64,000 bases of DNA from Ifrita kowaldi. Lineage: Eukaryota > Chordata > Aves > Passeriformes > Cinclosomatidae. The translations under genes were made by a program, and so were the position numbers. The stretch lies in the NCBI GenBank assembly GCA_013398055.1, contig VZRS01004062.1:186001-250000 (forward strand), given 5' to 3'. Positions 37,401 through 48,907 of the stretch are shown here, in pieces; positions within the stretch are counted from its first letter, which is position 1; every line of letters starts with the position of its first letter. The notes under the pieces are model-generated. The model did no database searches. It was not told the origin of the DNA and worked only from the letters and a program-made list of their open reading frames with translations.

Positions 37401-40400
37401 CCAAAGAGTTAAGAGGCTAGGGTAAAACTGTAAATTTTTCATATTTTGACAGATGTCACATGTAGCAGTTGCAGCTACATTCAAATCTCTCTATGAGGCT
37501 TTTCTTTTTATTTAATGAGAAATGAAAAATGCAAATCATTGCTGAATGGCATTCCCATCATTTATCATTGGTGCTTCCTTCAGCAGTGTGACAGGACCTC
37601 CATTGCTCAGAGACAAGATGAAGAGTTATTTATTGAGATAAAGAGTGTGCTGGAAAATAGAATTACAGTGAAATATAACTTTAATGAACATTCATTAGGC
37701 ATTTGAGAATAGATGGCATTGCTAGAACAACAAAATGTCAAAGGTTTAACATCTAAAATATCGTGAACCAGTCATAACAGAGTGCTTTTTCTACCCATGC
37801 AATCACAGAAACGCAGAAAAAGGGAATACTTTACAGGTGTGCAAAATATCATCCTGTATCTGGGTCCCTTGCCCCTTGTCCTTTTGTCCCTTGTCATTAC
37901 TCACTGCTACCAGGGTGAAGACAAACGCTTTGAAGTAGGATTGTAAATCAATTGCTGGTGTGAGAGACATGATAAGCACGGACACATAATAATTACAAGG
38001 GAAGAAAATCTGGGAAGAGCAGACCTGTGTCCTGCTTAGGAAAGCTGAAAACGTTTATGTCTTCAACTCATTTGCATTGCAAGGCATCATTCTGGAAATA
38101 ATGACAGAGACCTTAGTGACTTAAAGGAAGTAATAAGGTAAAATACAAGGCCCAGAGGAATTTTCTCTTTCCACATGCATTTTCCCCCCAAGTTTACTGC
38201 TTAATAGGTTTGGTTATTGCTCCAAGAATCAATTATGTATAAAACTAATTCAGCTTTGGCTTGCTTCTGCCATTTGCTCCTTATAAAACATTGTATTACC
38301 AGGGAAGGGGACTCTCACCTTGGCAGAATTAAATAAGTAATTTTTTCTTCTGTAAATATTTGTTCAGTTACCTAAGCATTTTGCTTCCTTTCCCAGTAGA
38401 CTGGGCTTCTTTTACTTCCTCACTTTCATTTTGCATCAGACCAAAACCGAAGTTTTAACTGTGTGGCACTGGCAGCTCATTATCAGGAGCAGTGATTTTG
38501 TGATTCAATATCATCTTCATTATACCTATTGTCAGTACTTACTGGTCTTTTGTACAAACTTTTCTCTGTATATTTCAATAATCTCTTCACACATCACTAC
38601 TAAAGAAATATGTCCACATTATATTACAACATCTTTCCGACAAAGAACTATTGGCAATGCCCCTCTTCAGTTCAAAAATAGACTATCAGGTGGGGAAACA
38701 AGATGCTCTCTCTGTTTCAGGACACAAATCTGTGCCAGACTTCTCAAGTGACCATGGGGACATCACCTATGACAGATAGGTATCTTGACACTAGGGCCAT
38801 TCCATAGCTCTGCCAGTCCATATCAACCTTCTGTGATTTTCATGCAAGGTATTTCTATACGCTGACTCCACTTCTCTACTGTTAAACACAGGTGTGAATC
38901 ACCTGCCCTGAAAAGTACAGATGAACAATGCACTGTAAATGCCCAAGCAAATTATCTTAATTCTCGGTTTCTTGCAATATTTTCTTTGCTAGAGTTTTAC
39001 TAGTGCTTTATCTACACGTCTGTCCATCATCCAGGGGCAGCTGACATGCAGTTTTCTCAGAAATGAGCAAAAAATCTCATGGATATCTGCTTCTTTCAGA
39101 GGTAAGATGTACATTTGGTAGAAATACAGCCCAGGGAAAAATCACTTATATTGATGGAAAGACTGTTCTTTATGGAAGAAGGTTGTGTGAGTATTATCTA
39201 TGATATAAACTCAGTTGAAGCAGTATAAGGGAAGCACACCTTTTTGAGTAGGGGTGGCTATTTAAAACACAGTTTAAGGTTTTTGAATTTTAAAACTGTT
39301 CTAGAAGAACAGACATACAGTGAGCCCATGAAGCATCTGAGATGCACGTTTGTTCTTAGGTTCTCATGAGGGGCTGTCCTTTGGTCACACTTGGGACCAT
39401 CATAGGGGAGCAGGACACAGAGACAATAATTTTATGCTGATCAATGTCACTATAGCAGTCCACCCATAAGAGTACATTTTAAGTCTAAACAGATCTGTGA
39501 TCTGGTAAATCTATTAACCTATTAATTATTTAAGCCAGTCTACACTAATAGGGTTTTCCTGTTAACGGGACCTGAGCTGCCTTGCACTGTGTAGAATTTA
39601 CAGGCCTAGTGGGCAGTACCTTGAGCATTTCCAAGCCACAGAGGCAGGGTCTTTTAGCAATTTTCTATTGATGGAAATCTTTTTGCCAGGGGCAGCAACA
39701 GACATCCTGTCTAATAACTCTCTTAGTGAATTAAAAGTCTTGTGCATTTCAGTTTCTGATACATTTTTTTCTCTCCTGCCTTCCAGCCCCTTCAAGTCTT
39801 TTCAGAAGAAGTCTGGTTCTTTCATCTGGAAAAAGGAGAAACATCTGTTCATGTTACATAAAGAAAAAGTTTCAAGCCACTGTAAATACAACAGGACCTT
39901 GATTACTGACTACTTCAAGAACTCAAATAATATGATACCTTGTAAACTCACAGGTCACTAATTGCCACTCAGAAAATACTATAGTCATCAATGGGATAAT
40001 CTAACTCAAGAGCTATGCTTTAAATTAGGTAATTTGACATGACATGTGAATATTTTGATTAAAGCCCAGCTCCTATTTTCAACTTACTGTGGTCAAAAGT
40101 CAAATTTCTTTAATCTAAAAATATGGTTTCTCACCAAAACAGCCAAACAAGTAATAGCAACCACATCTATGTTGTTCTTCTTTTTAAAATAGCAATCTTT
40201 TATGATTCTTATAATGTCATCATTTATGCAAACACTGTAAGTATTTTAGATCTCAGGGGCCTGAAGCAACCAACACTGTATTTTATATACAGCTCATAGA
40301 ACAGAATACTATAAGAGAAAATATAGTTACTCTTTTTATGATTTCAGCAAGCAGTGGAGCTCTGTGAAAGTGGTGTTATCTACCCTTAATAACATCTTAA

Positions 40401-43400
40401 TTTCCTTTGTAAAATTATATCCCTTTTCAAATATTACTGCTGAGAAAAAATGGCAAGTGGATTTGATAATAAAAATAGTATTATAGCTGAGCTGCATGAT
40501 CTTCTGTCATGTACTTACTGTATACCAAAGCCAAGAGGAAATCTAAAAGGAAATGAGTGAATAGTTTCGGGTAGGGGAAAATGTGTCTGTTTTTCTAAGG
40601 AGAGAGAGAAAAAATATTTAATCAAAACTACAATAATTTTCAATTTTTATTCCAAACAGTCATGGTAAGGAGTATTACAATTATGGTCTTATGTTCACTC
40701 ATGTAAAAAGCAAGATAATATATATAAACTACACAGATGTTTAAGAATTCATTCTACCAGTTGTCTACCTCTACAACAAAATGGGAAATGAAGCTTGATT
40801 CTGTCAAAGAACATTTGATATCAAAGTATAATAAATTAGAATCAGAAAGAAACAAAATACGTCACATTTTGCATTCTCAGACAAATGGCCTATTACTTCA
40901 TAGTACAGAAAAGTAGGGCCATGCTGCAGTTTTCTAAATTTCAGATTTCACAATACTGAAAAAAAAAGATGAAGTAAGCTCCTTGCAAGACTTGTCAAGA
41001 GCAGGATAAAAAGTCGGAGTCATAAGAACTACCCAAATTGGATAGAAATTATGTACATATTTATTATATATCAGTTTAGAGCCTATGTTTTTTTCAGAAT
41101 TTAGGTGTAGTGTATATTGTACTTTACATTTGTACTGTCACATTTTTATTGGTTCCTCTAAGAGCACCATCATGTGAGGTAAAGAACATTTAGATATGGT
41201 GTTTATTTTCATTTATATACTTACACGATTTTATATTAATTCTTTAGAAAAAAACAAAAAGGCAGAGCATATATTGTTTATCTTGGGACAATCCTGTAGG
41301 TGCCCAAATACCCTCTAGAGCACAGTGAGGGAAAGATGTTTCTGATAACAGAACATAATTGCTAGAGAAATTAGAATGTAGTGAGATAACAAGATATTAA
41401 TAAATCTCATCTAATAGAAGTAAAGATTATTTGTTTTATTGTAATTCTATAATAAAATTAAAGATTATCTATTTTAATTACAACTCTCCTTTGAAAATCA
41501 AAAATAAATCCTTTTTATTGGTTTCCTTGTTTATTACCTCCCACCAATTGATTTCCCTACTGAGAAATGCTCATTCCACATACCAAATCATATTTCCTAA
41601 CTTCAAACACTCTTCATATCCAGTCTTTTTTTTTTGGTCCAAATACTGCTGTTATTAGTGAAGATATAGATCAAAGGGCAAACAAGGCTTGAGAAAATCT
41701 CATAAAGCTCAAGCAGAAAAAGCTTCTGTGAATGTAGCATTATTGGCTTTATACATCTTACATAAACATTAATTCAATTTCTTTCTGGACACTAGAGCAG
41801 TAGCCTTCAGTGGGAAAATCAGACATATTCAATTCTTAATCTAAGTCATGAAGTAGATTGTTTTTTTCTCTCTGTCCACTATAACCTCAAAAAACCTAGT
41901 TTCCTGGTACTAATTTGATTAGACAATGAAAATAATCCAATGAACCATACTGTAAAGGGGAAAGAAATGTTGAAACCTGGTTCAGTTTCAGCTTTTTTGT
42001 TTTGGGGGGATTTTTGTTGGTTTTTTAAAGTCAAAAGACTAACCATTCATCTCTGTCAATATAGCTTTGCAGGTTCATTAAACAAGGAAAAAACTGTTGC
42101 CTTTAAAAGGGCGAGCATGACATTTGGGTGACAGTTTCTGCAAGCTCCAGCACATTGTCAAACTGGGTGACCTTCCACGAACACTGATGCAAGATAGGCT
42201 TCTCCCATTAAAATAAGGCTATTCAGTATCTTCTCACAAATTCTATTTCAATATTGCCAGAACTGAATACAATTAAAATACTTCTTCTTATAGTCAGAAT
42301 ATAATCTATATTTCTTCAAAAGGCAGAACTTTTATCTAATATATTATTTGGATGATTCATGAGAACAAGACTATCCTATATATAAATACAGCAGTGAAAC
42401 ATTTTCAGCCTAATATTCTTAAATATTTCTTAAGATTATTGAGTTTGCAGTTAGCTTCAGTCTTGATCTCACCGAAAAATTGCTACAACTGTTTAAAACT
42501 AGTTAGATAAAAGATACATTAATTTTCTCATTTAAGTTTGAAATATTATCCAAAATACCTAAAAAATAGTAACAACATTTTTAAAAGTAATACCAAATTT
42601 CTGTATTCTGTTATATTTTAAATCATTTTTCCTGCTTTTCGTTTAAATATATTAAGAGATTAATACTAGGGATTAATTCCTCACCAATGACTCAGTTGGA
42701 ATGCTTCTGGAGTAAAAGAAGGCCAAAGAGGAAGGATGTATTTAATTTGAACTCTAAGTGAACCGGACTGCTGGCCTTTAAAGACATGAAGTTTGTAAGT
42801 GAACTTTTAAACTGAAGATTGGGGGAAGGCTGAGATGTATAAAAGAGTGTGTCTTTTACACAGAACACCATACAAATTGTGTAACTTGTAAAGGATAAGA
42901 AACAGTCCTATAATAACAGAGTGCCATTTAAATGGGATACGAAGAGGATCAAAACACATGATTTTACAGCATTGTTAAAAATCTAGGAAAAAAGAAAAAG
43001 CAGAAAAAGAAAGCTGAGAATGAAAAAGCATGCTGGAAACTTGGTGGAATAAAAGCACTGTCACTCAGAAATAATCAAAGTACATGAAATGTGAGAGAGT
43101 GGTCTGTGCTAGTGATGAAACCCCGTATCTTTAAAAGGCTCGTCCTATTATGACATGAGGTCAGAGTGTGTCTTTGTGCTGCTTTATACATCTACTCACA
43201 TCTGAGGTTAAAAACAGAAGGTTCACAGAAGGGCTACAAGATACAGAGTGGTTGCTGGATGAGGGAGAAATAAGTAGAGACTCATTAAGTTGGGCAAGTA
43301 ACAACAGAGTTTTGGGCAGTCAGAAGAGGCGGGAACCATGGTATAGAATGGACTAACTTCTTGTGCCCTCTTCAAGGACAAGAGCTGAGACGAAGCCACC

Positions 43401-44502
43401 AGCCAGGTTCAAATCCAAAAGAAAGATGGAATGCTTCATGCAACAAGGATGTTACAGAGAGAACATGCAGGCTCAGGTTCACAGAAACAAATGATTAATA
43501 GCTACTCTATACAGATAACTATGAAGTAAGCAATCTAGAGGACTATTAAATCAAGCATACCTGCCTAATCTTATTTTTCTGCAGTGAGATGCTCATGACC
43601 ACTGTTAGAGTAGAGAGGGACATGATCTTTTGGTACGGTTTAGTAGAGCTGTTTTTCCAATTGTGATTTGAGGAGTCTTTTATTCACAATTAGGTACTTG
43701 TTGTGTGTCCTTGATCACTCACCTCACAGAGGTATTGCCTGTGCTTGTGCCCCAAACCTGAAGGAATAAAAAGTTAAACCCTATGAAGTCTGCTTCTAAG
43801 CTTAAATTCAAGCAGGTCTGTAAATATATGTGCATACATTACTATAAACAAAAAATTGGTCCCAGAAGGAACAGATGTGCCCACAAGGGGAAAGGAAATA
43901 AGTTTGTGCACCTCTGGCATGTGCATTTTTTTTTTAACAAAGTCTTATTCTGTCGAGATTTTGATCTGTTTCTATTTCTCTGAAACTTACTGCGTAACAG
44001 CAAAGAGGTTGAAAAATACAACCAGTCAGAAATAAATGTCACTTCAATTTGTACCAAAATTAATTTATTATCACTAGGTACAACAAAACTGGAATATAGA
44101 ACCAAGTGACTGTACTTGTCTTCACTCTTCCTGAGCCTATTTAGTCTACACCTGATTTACCAAAATCAGTGTTTATTACACTGTTGGGCCATAACTCAGA
44201 TCTTTGAAGGATATAAAGGAAATTTGATCCTCTGAAGACTGTATGAATCAGGAGGAAGTTGCTAAAACCTTGTTTTTGTTCAACACCATTGTAATATATT
44301 AGCTTTCTGCAACATTGCTTGTCTCTTACTTTAGCATTAAATACAGACAGCAGTGATACCACAGTTATCCTGTCAAAGACTGAATTTTTAATTTTACTGA
44401 CTATATAAGCAGTTCCCATTAAGGAGTCACCAAAAGAGATGTCAAGCATGCTTTTTTTAGTCTCTAGGTCCCATATATTCAGGCAAACAGTATTAGCTAT
44501 AA
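34481..44502. other. long non-coding stretch, no gene recognised
   Basis: Ten kilobases of AT-rich DNA with scattered poly-A and poly-T runs (for example around 36486-36530 and 43928-43936). No exon, RNA gene, tandem array or recognisable mobile element was found. Open frames are short and unassigned. Confidence 0.5.
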
Positions 44503-44507
44503 GGCTT

Positions 44508-45171
44508 TGTCTTTGGGTGACTGTATGATACTGTACTCCCTGTTGTCTGCCCTATGCCAGACATGAATCCTGTGCCTTCCTCTGTCTTTAAGCTGGCTCC
44601 GAGAGAAAGGGAGAAAAAAAACCCGAGTGGTTTTGTGTTCAAGGACACAGATACACCCTCTGCTGTGTTCCTGCTGCTGGGGAGCAGAGACAGCACCTCC
44701 CTGCTTTTCCCAGCTCTCGGCTCCTTTCTCCGGAGAGAGACAGAGAGTTAAACTCCTTTGCTTTTCAGCTGGTCTGCTAGCTGAGGCAAGAGAGGGTTTT
44801 TTTTTTTCCCTTGGGACTTTGGCTTCTTCTTTTTCTTCTCTTCTGGACTGTTCAGCAACACCAGAACATCACCGGGATCCCCTACACCACGGCCTGGAGG
44901 CTGAACCCCAGCCCCGGAGAGAAGAGAGTCACACCCACAAGGACTTGGAATTTTACCAGATTCTCTCCACAGCAAGAGGTTTTATTATTTAGCATTGTTC
45001 TTTTTTTTTCCCGTGCCTGCATGCACTTTACTTGTTACAGAAATAGTTTTTTTCACTTTCCTCTGAGGAAAATTCTTTCTGAACCTGGTGGGGGAGGGGT
45101 GGCTGTAACCTGCCTTCTATCAGAGGACGTTCATTTCGGACGTTCCTCCCAATTTGTCTCAAACCAGGACA
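44508..45171 (+). mobile_element. solo ERV LTR (family A), with 5-bp target-site duplication
   Basis: A complete LTR of about 664 bp running from TGTCTTTGGG to AACCAGGACA, with canonical TG and CA ends. It is flanked by a perfect 5-bp duplication, GGCTT at 44503-44507 and 45172-45176, which fixes both integration boundaries. Inside are a C/T-rich U3, 'tggactgttcagcaacacca', 'ttattatttagcattgttc', and a U5 ending 'tttgtctcaaaccaggaca'. The polyadenylation signal position seen as AATAAA in the sister copy at 54 kb has decayed here ('gttacagaaatag'). No gag, pol or env remains, so this is a solo LTR formed by LTR-LTR recombination. A long open frame crossing this LTR's 3' half is not a gene. Confidence 0.88.
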
Positions 45172-45233
45172 GGCTTGCAGAAGCACTAGATGGTGACACC
45201 AAATACTATCATAGTCACAAGCTAAAACACTTC

Positions 45234-45839
45234 TGTGGTTTAACCCCAGCCACCAACCAAGACCCACTCAGCTGCCCACTCACTCACCTACCAGTGGGTT
45301 TGGGGAGAGAATCAGAAAAGGAAAAGTTTGAGAACCTGTGGGTTGAGATAATGACAGTGAACTGACAGATAACAGATAAGTAACAGTTTAATAGAGAAAG
45401 CAAAACCCACATACACAAGCAAAGCAAACCAAGGAATTAATTCACTGCTTCCCATGGGCAAGCAGTGTTCAGCCATCTCCAGAAGAACAGCATATGTAAT
45501 GCATAGTTAGGAAGACAAAAAAGATCACTCCAAATGTCCTCCTGTTTCCTCCTTCTTCCCCCGCACTGAGCATGATGTCACATGGTCTGGAATATCCCTT
45601 TGGTCAGTTGGGGTCAGCTGTCCTGGCTGTGTCTCCTCCCAGCCTCCCATGCACTCCCAGCCCCCTCACCAGTGTGGCAGTACGAAAAGCAGAAAAGGCC
45701 TTGGCTCTGTGTAAACCCCGCTCACCAATAACAAAAATATCTCTTTATTATCAACGCTGTGTTCAGAAAAAATCCAAAACATAGCACCATCCCAGCCAAT
45801 GTAAAGAAAATTAACTCTACCCCAGCCAAAGCCAGCACA
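45234..45839 (-). mobile_element. solo ERV LTR (family B), minus strand
   Basis: About 606 bp of a different, very common avian LTR, read on the minus strand. It starts TGTGCTGGCTTTGGCTGGGG then 'tagagttaattttctt', and passes 'gctatgttttggatttttt'. In plus-strand order it shows 'gagcatgatgtcacatggtc' and 'ggtcagctgtcctggctgtg', a CRE-like TGATGTCA context. It ends in U5 as 'ctggggttaaaccaca'. No viral genes are attached. Target duplication is unclear: AACAC occurs at 45840-45844 and at 45226-45230, but the left copy is separated from the LTR end by three bases. It lies only 57 bp beyond the target duplication of LTR A. Confidence 0.85.
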
Positions 45840-45950
45840 AACACAAGAATCACAAGGATAAAAATGATCCAACTGGAAGACCAGCAGCTGAGGTTAGAGA
45901 CATCTCATCTGTTTCATCTTCTTTCTATTACAAAATAATCTTTGATGTAA

Positions 45951-46180
45951 GAGGGTGTGTAGTCAAACCACAAGGTGTCAGCTTCAACCTGGCAAGAAAA
46001 TACGGACATGAAAATAAAAACATTAGGTTGTCAAGAGGTGAGAGAAAGTGATATATCTGAGCTTTTCGGTCCTGAAAATGCCCTTGGAAAGAACATACCT
46101 GCCACAATCCTGAAAGCTGGAGGAAGACTATGGAGTTTTGAAAGAGTCATTTGGAGACATCAAGTAACATGAGAATCATG
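45951..46180. repeat. unrecognised ~230-bp repeat unit, copy 1
   Basis: Direct repeat of 48676-48907. The unit runs from 'gagggtgtgtagtca' to 'caagtaacat(g/a)agaa(t/a)catg'. Inside, a 65-codon frame opened by GTG (45975-46172) stays open in both copies without indels. By hand count there are about 18 nucleotide differences in its 198 nt. Flanking sequences on both sides are unrelated between copies, which argues for a dispersed repeat and not a larger segmental duplication. I do not recognise the family. The true strand is unknown. Confidence 0.85.
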
Positions 46181-46328
46181 TCTTTCCTCACTGCATGTAT
46201 TTCTGATACTGTTCCACTTCTTTGAGTTTGCAATACCAGCAAAGAATATTCATTAGTCTTCCTGAGACACTTGAGAGGTGTATTAGTGTTTTCTGAATAA
46301 CTTTCTTCAATATTCCAGTTACTGAAGC

Positions 46329-46331
<3 letters not shown>

Positions 46332-46362
<31 letters not shown>

Positions 46363-46532
46363 CCAAANNNNNNNNNNNNNNNNNNNNNNNNNNNNNNNNN
46401 NNNNNNNNNNNNNNNNNNNNNNNNNNNNNNNNNNNNNNNNNNNNNNNNNNNNNNNNNNNNNNNNNNNNNNNNNNNNNNNNNNNNNNNNNNNNNNNNNNNN
46501 NNNNNNNNNNNNNAAAAAAAAAAAAAAAAAAA
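46332..46532. other. assembly gap (146 Ns) inside a poly-A tract
   Basis: Twenty-nine A residues (46332-46360) and 'ccccaaa' precede an N run at 46368-46513, and nineteen A residues follow. The gap evidently broke on a long homopolymer or simple repeat. Its true length and content are unknown. The open frames spanning it on the minus strand are homopolymer artefacts. Confidence 0.95.
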
Positions 46533-48675
46533 GGAACATTAAGCCAAAATCTTCTAAAACACAACCTCATACGGCCAGGCAACTGAGCTAGCAAATAATC
46601 AATCCCTCCACATCATGACTGCAAACGCTTTGTGTCAAGTGTCTCATTTACCTGAAACACCAAACCATATCCCCCATCTTCCTTTTTGTTTGACTCCATC
46701 AATATTTCCTGACTTGCTCATTAGTTTTCCTAGATGAATTTAAACTTCTACAATCATAGGAAAGAAGAGATCCAAACAACTCTTCCGCTCATTATTTTCT
46801 CAAACGTTTACTGAGTATTTCTTTATAGGCTTCCTTAAATATCCCTTTCTTCTGCCATTCATGGTTACTGTGACTTTGATACAATCATGATGCCCTTCTA
46901 AATTTCAAAGAAAAATCATAACTCCAGCACAGTAAGTGCCAAGATTTCCATCACAGGGCCAGCTATCCATATACCCCTGGGTTTGTATGTTTTGATCATC
47001 ATAAACCACAGTTAACACTGGTTTAACATCTCTTCCCTTAGAAACCTGTGTTTTTGAAGACACTGCTGAAAGCCAAGAGAAACTGGTAGAACACTATGAA
47101 TGGGAGGATTAAGAGGGGGCACTGAAATATGAACTGTACTAATAATGCTATAAATCAAAATAATGCAAAGCTGGCTTCTGACACTGAGGTATTAAAAGGA
47201 GTGAATTCCCTCTAAGTCACTATAATGGGGCAAATGTATCAACATAATCTTGCTCCTACTGTACAATCACCCACAGAAATAACTGCAGACAATTTACTTC
47301 TCCAACTCTTCTTACTGGTCAGTATTACAAAACCCCTGTGTTTTCACCCTTTTCAGACTCAGTTCTTGACTGCTGTTCTACAGATGACTTATTCTCTCTC
47401 TTTCTGTAACACAATCTTTTATTTATATGCAAGAGACTCCATTACAACAACTTGGAACAAAGCCTGATTTTGTCAAGTAGTTGATTTAAAGGATTTGCAT
47501 TTCTAAACATTCTGTATGCATTTTAATGCACTTAAATAAGAAAACCATCTGTGCATTTCTTTCTTTATTTGAAACTATGCTTGGCAAACAATCATTACAA
47601 TTATAAGTAGCATACCATTAAGCATATGGTTAAATGACAATGTATTTGCTTATTTCAAGATCAATTCACTTGAAAGCACTGCTTTGCTTAATATTGAAAT
47701 TCATAAATCAAAGTTTTATAATAATAAAAGACGTACACCTATAAAATAATGCTGCTTTGCCTCAGGAGAAAATACATGACCATTGTGTTTAGAGGTCTAG
47801 AGCTGTACATAGTTAGGTTGCTGGCACAGTTCAACATCCCACTTGGCCTCCTGCTCAAGGAAACATTTGTTAAATTCTGACAATCTCAGACACTGGGCCT
47901 GGAAAATATTTACCACTTTTATATGAACTTACGGAGACCTCATCTGAGCTGCAATATGTATTACTGCAGTTCTTGCCAGCCCATAACGAAATGTCGCAGT
48001 CCCCAAAAGAAAGATACTGTACGAATATTTGCAATATCCCACTTCCTCACAATCATCCTTGACTTCCAGGACACAAGACAAATAAAAGGCAGGAGATCAG
48101 GCCTTATATAAATAAAGGGACTCGTATACAAAATTAAGCAATTTAGAGGCTTAGGTCCCCTTTAACATTTATTCCTTCTCACTTTTGCTATGGAAGATGT
48201 TAAAGTTTGCCTGTAAATGCCCACATAAAAAGCATAACTGTGCATTATCTCTCAAGTAATGAAAAAAATCTGCAAATCTAATTTGAATTAAAAATGTGAT
48301 TCCATGAAGCTGTTTGACCTGTAAATTCAGTCTGGGATGTGATATTTAAACTACATTCTTTCTTGCCCCAGTATCACTCCCAGGCTAATATGTTAAAAAA
48401 TTGGATGAAAAGCTGAAAGTTTCCAACACATTGTCTCAACAATGCATTTACTCAGCAGAATGAACATGGAAACATATCAAAGTAAGAAAACGGAATATAT
48501 GAGTGTCTGGTCTCAATTGCGCGTATAGGATATGTGTTGTATGTATTGTATTTTCTTAATTACACTCTTCACATGTAAAAATTAAAACAAATTAACAGAA
48601 GTATATGCAGACAGATTACCTTTGGACAGAGCTGAACAAACTCCTTTGTAAACCAGATCATTCTGTTTCACCAGT
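46533..48675. other. non-coding stretch between the two repeat copies
   Basis: AT-rich sequence with no recognisable gene, retroviral domain or repeat. An open frame at 47225-47467 has no recognisable features. Confidence 0.5.
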
Positions 48676-48907
48676 GAGGGTGTGTAGTCACAAACCTCAA
48701 GGTGTCAGCTTCAACCTGGCAAGAAAATATGGACATGAAAATAAAAGCATTAAGTGATCAAAGGATGAGAGGAAGTGATATATCTGAGCTTTCTGGTCCT
48801 GAAACTCCACTTGGGAAGTACATACCTGCCACAATCCTGAAAGCTGGAGGAAGACTATGGAGTTTTGAAAGAGTCATCTGGAGACATCAAGTAACATAAG
48901 AAACATG
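48676..48907. repeat. unrecognised ~230-bp repeat unit, copy 2
   Basis: Second copy of the unit at 45951-46180, same orientation, about 2.7 kb downstream. The corresponding 65-codon frame is 48702-48899. Codons 41-65 are identical in amino acids, with one silent nucleotide change, whereas codons 1-40 carry eleven amino-acid replacements and one silent change. The stop codon differs (TGA in copy 1, TAA here). Confidence 0.85.

Noticed and set aside
44811..45365. 184-codon open frame, the longest in the window
   Set aside because: It begins inside the U3/R part of LTR A, crosses the target duplication and runs into LTR B. It follows repeat composition and has no recognisable domain.
45226..45844. 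AACAC as an exact target-site duplication of LTR B
   Set aside because: The left AACAC is three bases away from the TG/CA-defined LTR end, so it is not a clean duplication. Reported only as tentative.
46319..46594. Frames across the N run with poly-Phe flanks
   Set aside because: Products of poly-A/T plus Ns, not coding sequence.
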